Position numbers and translations under genes: made by a program. Below, piece by piece: positions 5,496-7,294 of a stretch of DNA of 7,294 nucleotides. The notes under the pieces were generated by a model. That model ran no database searches. It was given only the letters and a program-made list of their open reading frames with translations, and was not told the origin of the DNA. Source of the DNA: Roseburia sp. Lineage in GTDB: Bacteria > Bacillota > Clostridia > Lachnospirales > Lachnospiraceae. Numbering within the stretch: position 1 is the first letter of the stretch; each line of letters starts with the position of its first letter. The DNA lies in the NCBI GenBank assembly GCA_017626625.1, contig JAGAIK010000046.1, positions 1 through 7,294 of the forward strand. The letters run 5' to 3'.

Positions 5496-6695
5496 ATGGC
5501 AGTAACATTAAATGAAACACCAGGCAGCAACCGTCTGCATATCGGTATTTTTGGAAAAACCAACAGCGGAAAATCTTCTTTTATCAACGCATTTACCAAA
5601 CAGCAGGTTTCCATCGTGGCGGATGTGGCGGGAACGACCACGGACCCGGTGTATAAGCCAATGGAAATAAACCCGCTGGGCGCCTGTGTTATCATCGACA
5701 CGGCGGGCTTTGATGATGAGACGGAACTTGGGGAACGCCGGGCGGAAAAGACGAAGCTGGCGGCGGAAAAGGCGGAACTGGCGGTGATCGTGGCGGCAGA
5801 TGAGGAATTGAAGGAAGAATTTTCCTGGTTTCACTTTTTTAAGGAGCGGAACACCCCGGTGCTTTTTGTGGTAAATAAATCGGATATTCTGGAAAATACC
5901 AAAACTATTGCCGCAGCTATTGAAGCAGAGACGAAGACACCGCCCCTCCTTATCAGCGCCAAAACCGGGGAGGGAATCGAGCAGGTGAAGGAAGCTCTGG
6001 CAAGATTGATTCCGGAAAATTACGGCAGCCGGCTCATTACCGGAGACATCGTCGGGGAGGAAGATTTAGTGCTCCTTGTGATGCCTCAGGATATCCAGGC
6101 GCCCAAAGGGCGCCTGATACTGCCCCAGGTGCAGACCATAAGAGAGTTGTTGGATAAAAAATGCCTGGTGATGAGCGTCACCACCGATAAAATGGAACAG
6201 GCGTTAGCGGCATTAGCAGAGCCGCCGAAGCTGATAATCACTGATTCCCAGGTTTTTGGCTATGTCTATGAGCATAAGCCAAAGGAAAGTATGCTGACTT
6301 CCTTTTCCGTCCTTTTTGCAGCCTACAAGGGAGATTTGCCCTACTATGTGGAAGGGGCGAAAATGCTGGATGCTCTTACGCCGGAATCCAGGGTGCTGAT
6401 TGCAGAATGCTGTACCCATGCACCCTTAAAGGAGGATATCGGCAGGGAGAAAATTCCAAGAATGCTAAGGAAGCGTGTGGGGCAGGAGCTTACCGTGGAT
6501 TTAGTCAGCGGTACGGATTTCCCGGAGGACTTGTCGGGCTATGATTTAATCATCCAGTGCGGGGCATGTATGTTCAACCGGAAATATGTGCTTTCCCGAA
6601 TTGAGCGGGCGAGTAAGCAGGGAGTTGCCATGACAAACTACGGCGTTGCCATTGCCCATTTGACAGGGATACTTGATAAAATCACGCTGCCTTAA
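5496..6695 (+). CDS. hydF: [FeFe]-hydrogenase H-cluster maturation GTPase and scaffold HydF
   Basis: Encodes 399 residues from the ATG at 5496; an in-frame ATG at 5484 would add four residues. The N-terminal GTPase domain has G1 GIFGKTNSGKSS (17-28), a TTTDP switch region (47-51), G3 DTAG (68-71), G4 NKSD (127-130) and G5 SAKTGEG (154-160). A dimerisation region follows, then the C-terminal FeS domain with CTH (Cys 306, His 308) and QCGAC (Cys 355, Cys 358). This corresponds to the family pattern CxH...HCxxC, except that Gln 354 replaces the His of the HC pair; that His is known to vary among HydF proteins, so function is probably kept. HydF receives the diiron precursor built by HydG and HydE and transfers it to apo-HydA. 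No terminator follows directly. Confidence 0.96.
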   Translation: MAVTLNETPGSNRLHIGIFGKTNSGKSSFINAFTKQQVSIVADVAGTTTDPVYKPMEINPLGACVIIDTAGFDDETELGERRAEKTKLAAEKAELAVIVAADEELKEEFSWFHFFKERNTPVLFVVNKSDILENTKTIAAAIEAETKTPPLLISAKTGEGIEQVKEALARLIPENYGSRLITGDIVGEEDLVLLVMPQDIQAPKGRLILPQVQTIRELLDKKCLVMSVTTDKMEQALAALAEPPKLIITDSQVFGYVYEHKPKESMLTSFSVLFAAYKGDLPYYVEGAKMLDALTPESRVLIAECCTHAPLKEDIGREKIPRMLRKRVGQELTVDLVSGTDFPEDLSGYDLIIQCGACMFNRKYVLSRIERASKQGVAMTNYGVAIAHLTGILDKITLP

Positions 6696-6697
6696 GA

Positions 6698-6802
6698 CTG
6701 CATTTCATAGCGGAGAAACTGTGTTTTATGAGGAAAAGCTGCATTTTGCCGGGAAAGAGCCATATTTCATTACAAAAAAATTGCATTTTGTTACCAGAAG
6801 TG
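6698..6802 (+). repeat. Five degenerate 20-21-base tandem repeats downstream of hydF
   Basis: Units begin at 6698, 6719, 6739, 6760 and 6781 (spacings 21, 20, 21, 21). Each opens with a version of CTGCATTT (CTGCATTT, CTGTGTTT, CTGCATTT, CCATATTT, TTGCATTT) and ends in a purine/A-rich tail (for example GCGGAGAAA, GAGGAAAAG, CCGGGAAAG). Two further GGGAAAA tails occur at 6804-6810 and 6821-6827. The 20-base unit breaks the reading frame, arguing against a coding repeat. The roughly two-helical-turn period would phase the A/T tracts on one DNA face. No function is established. Confidence 0.5.
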
Positions 6803-6831
6803 CGGGAAAACTTATTCTCCGGGAAAATTCA

Positions 6832-6839
6832 GCCGATAA
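6832..6839 (+). promoter_or_regulatory. Candidate sigma-28 (SigD/FliA) promoter -10 element
   Basis: GCCGATAA is an exact match to the flagellar/motility sigma factor -10 octamer. It ends 28 bases before the ATG at 6868, so transcription would start near 6846 with a short leader carrying the strong ribosome site. The -35 is weak: the TAAA box expected 15 bases upstream reads TATT (6813-6816). No better sigma-A promoter is visible in the 172-base gap. Confidence 0.4.
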
Positions 6840-6853
6840 AAAATAAAAAGAAC

Positions 6854-6860
6854 GGGGAGG
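6854..6860 (+). promoter_or_regulatory. Strong ribosome binding site of the last gene
   Basis: GGGGAGG ends 7 bases before the ATG at 6868. It fixes the start of the truncated terminal gene and is the strongest Shine-Dalgarno site in the window. Confidence 0.85.
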
Positions 6861-6867
6861 CACAGCT

Positions 6868-7294
6868 ATGGCAATAACAGGAATTGTGGCAGCAGACAAT
6901 ACAGCATACCAAAAGATGGCGCAGAGGCGGACGAACAGCCTGGGGACAGAGGCAGAATCAGCAAAGGATACCTTTGAACATAAGATTTTTTCCCAGGAAT
7001 TAAAAGATATCGGCATGGTCAATCAGGAAGAATACCTAGCCTGTGCAGGAAGGCTGCAGGCAACGCTGAAATCGGACAGAAGCAATATTGACAGTGATGT
7101 GATGTCTAAGAGGGTGGAAACGGAAAAGAAAGCGCCGTATGCCTATCTTGCGGACGAAGGAAATATGGTTGTGTACAACGGTGTGGCATTTTATTGTGAT
7201 AATGAGCATCAGGCGCTCTGCTTAGGAGATATGTCAGAGGAAGATAATGTGCTTACCATACCGCTGTCACAGGGCGGCTGCCTGAAAGTCAACC
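6868..7294 (+). CDS. Hypothetical protein, 3' truncated by the window edge
   Basis: An open frame of 142 codons runs from the ATG to the end of the window with no stop. The start is supported by GGGGAGG 7 bases upstream. The N-terminus (MAITGIVAADNTAYQKMAQR) has no signal peptide or membrane segment. Residues 20-90 are polar, charged and probably helical. A compact segment follows, AFYCDNEHQALCLGDM (107-122), then LTIPLSQGGCLKVN (129-142), with Cys 110, 118 and 138. This resembles uncharacterised proteins of motile or spore-forming Lachnospiraceae (possibly the DUF6033 family, from memory and not verified). A likely cytoplasmic protein of unknown function. The sigma-28-like site upstream hints at co-regulation with motility genes. 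The 172-base gap and repeats separate it from the hyd operon. Confidence 0.75.
   Translation, partial: MAITGIVAADNTAYQKMAQRRTNSLGTEAESAKDTFEHKIFSQELKDIGMVNQEEYLACAGRLQATLKSDRSNIDSDVMSKRVETEKKAPYAYLADEGNMVVYNGVAFYCDNEHQALCLGDMSEEDNVLTIPLSQGGCLKVN

Noticed and set aside
5410..5505. 31-codon ORF (MAETLEWFSF...) in the hydG-hydF gap, ending inside the hydF start
   Set aside because: AGGAG at 5392-5396 is 13 bases from its ATG, too far for a good site, and the product resembles no family I know. Overlap with the hydF start could allow translational coupling, but evidence is insufficient.
6728..6877. 49-codon ORF running through the repeat array
   Set aside because: Poorly placed ribosome site (GGAG 12 bases upstream), and the 20-base unit breaks any heptad-like coding period. 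It overlaps the well-supported start at 6868.
6726..7022. 98-codon antisense ORF over the last intergenic region and terminal gene
   Set aside because: No ribosome site seen, and it overlaps a + strand gene with a very strong one. Likely a shadow.
1..7294. CRISPR arrays, tRNA or rRNA genes, insertion sequences
   Set aside because: No regularly spaced identical repeats, no cloverleaf or rRNA-like stretches, and no transposase-like coding sequence or terminal inverted repeats were seen.

Overview
The window looks like a chromosomal segment of a strictly anaerobic, probably spore-forming Firmicute of the Lachnospiraceae type. Three things point that way: a complete [FeFe]-hydrogenase maturation set, an amidase fused to a PdaA-type (spore-cortex) deacetylase, and purine-rich Shine-Dalgarno sites before every gene. 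All recognisable genes lie on the + strand. The genus is inference.

Layout. Bases 1-1023 hold the 3' part of a cell-wall gene: the end of an N-acetylmuramoyl-L-alanine amidase (Amidase_3) joined to a NodB/PdaA-like deacetylase. After 15 bases comes a polytopic membrane protein (1039-2325) of the uncharacterised 'putative ABC transporter permease' (CmpB/PF06541-like) family, in a duplicated form. Bases 2326-2589 are non-coding and unusually structured. They contain a plausible sigma-A promoter, a hairpin, a Fur-box-like inverted repeat, and a three-arm element in which one 8-base arm can pair with either of two identical copies, the downstream pairing being an intrinsic terminator. Next come the maturation genes: a TM1266-type small ACT-like protein (2590-2838), hydE (2875-3924), hydG (3969-5390) and hydF (5496-6695).

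Bases 6696-6867 are non-coding, with five degenerate 20-21-base repeats and then an exact sigma-28 -10 octamer (GCCGATAA) correctly spaced from the start of a final truncated gene (6868-7294) of unknown function.

How the genes work together. HydG (radical SAM tyrosine lyase) makes CO, cyanide and an Fe(CO)2(CN)-cysteine synthon. HydE (radical SAM) processes that synthon toward the dithiolate-bridged diiron unit. HydF (GTPase with an FeS cluster) is the scaffold that delivers the 2Fe precursor to HydA. All three carry their diagnostic cluster and nucleotide motifs and look intact. The structural hydrogenase HydA is not in the window, so this is a stand-alone maturation operon. The main unexplained signal is the switch-like leader ahead of it, which suggests that expression of the maturation genes is set by transcription attenuation.
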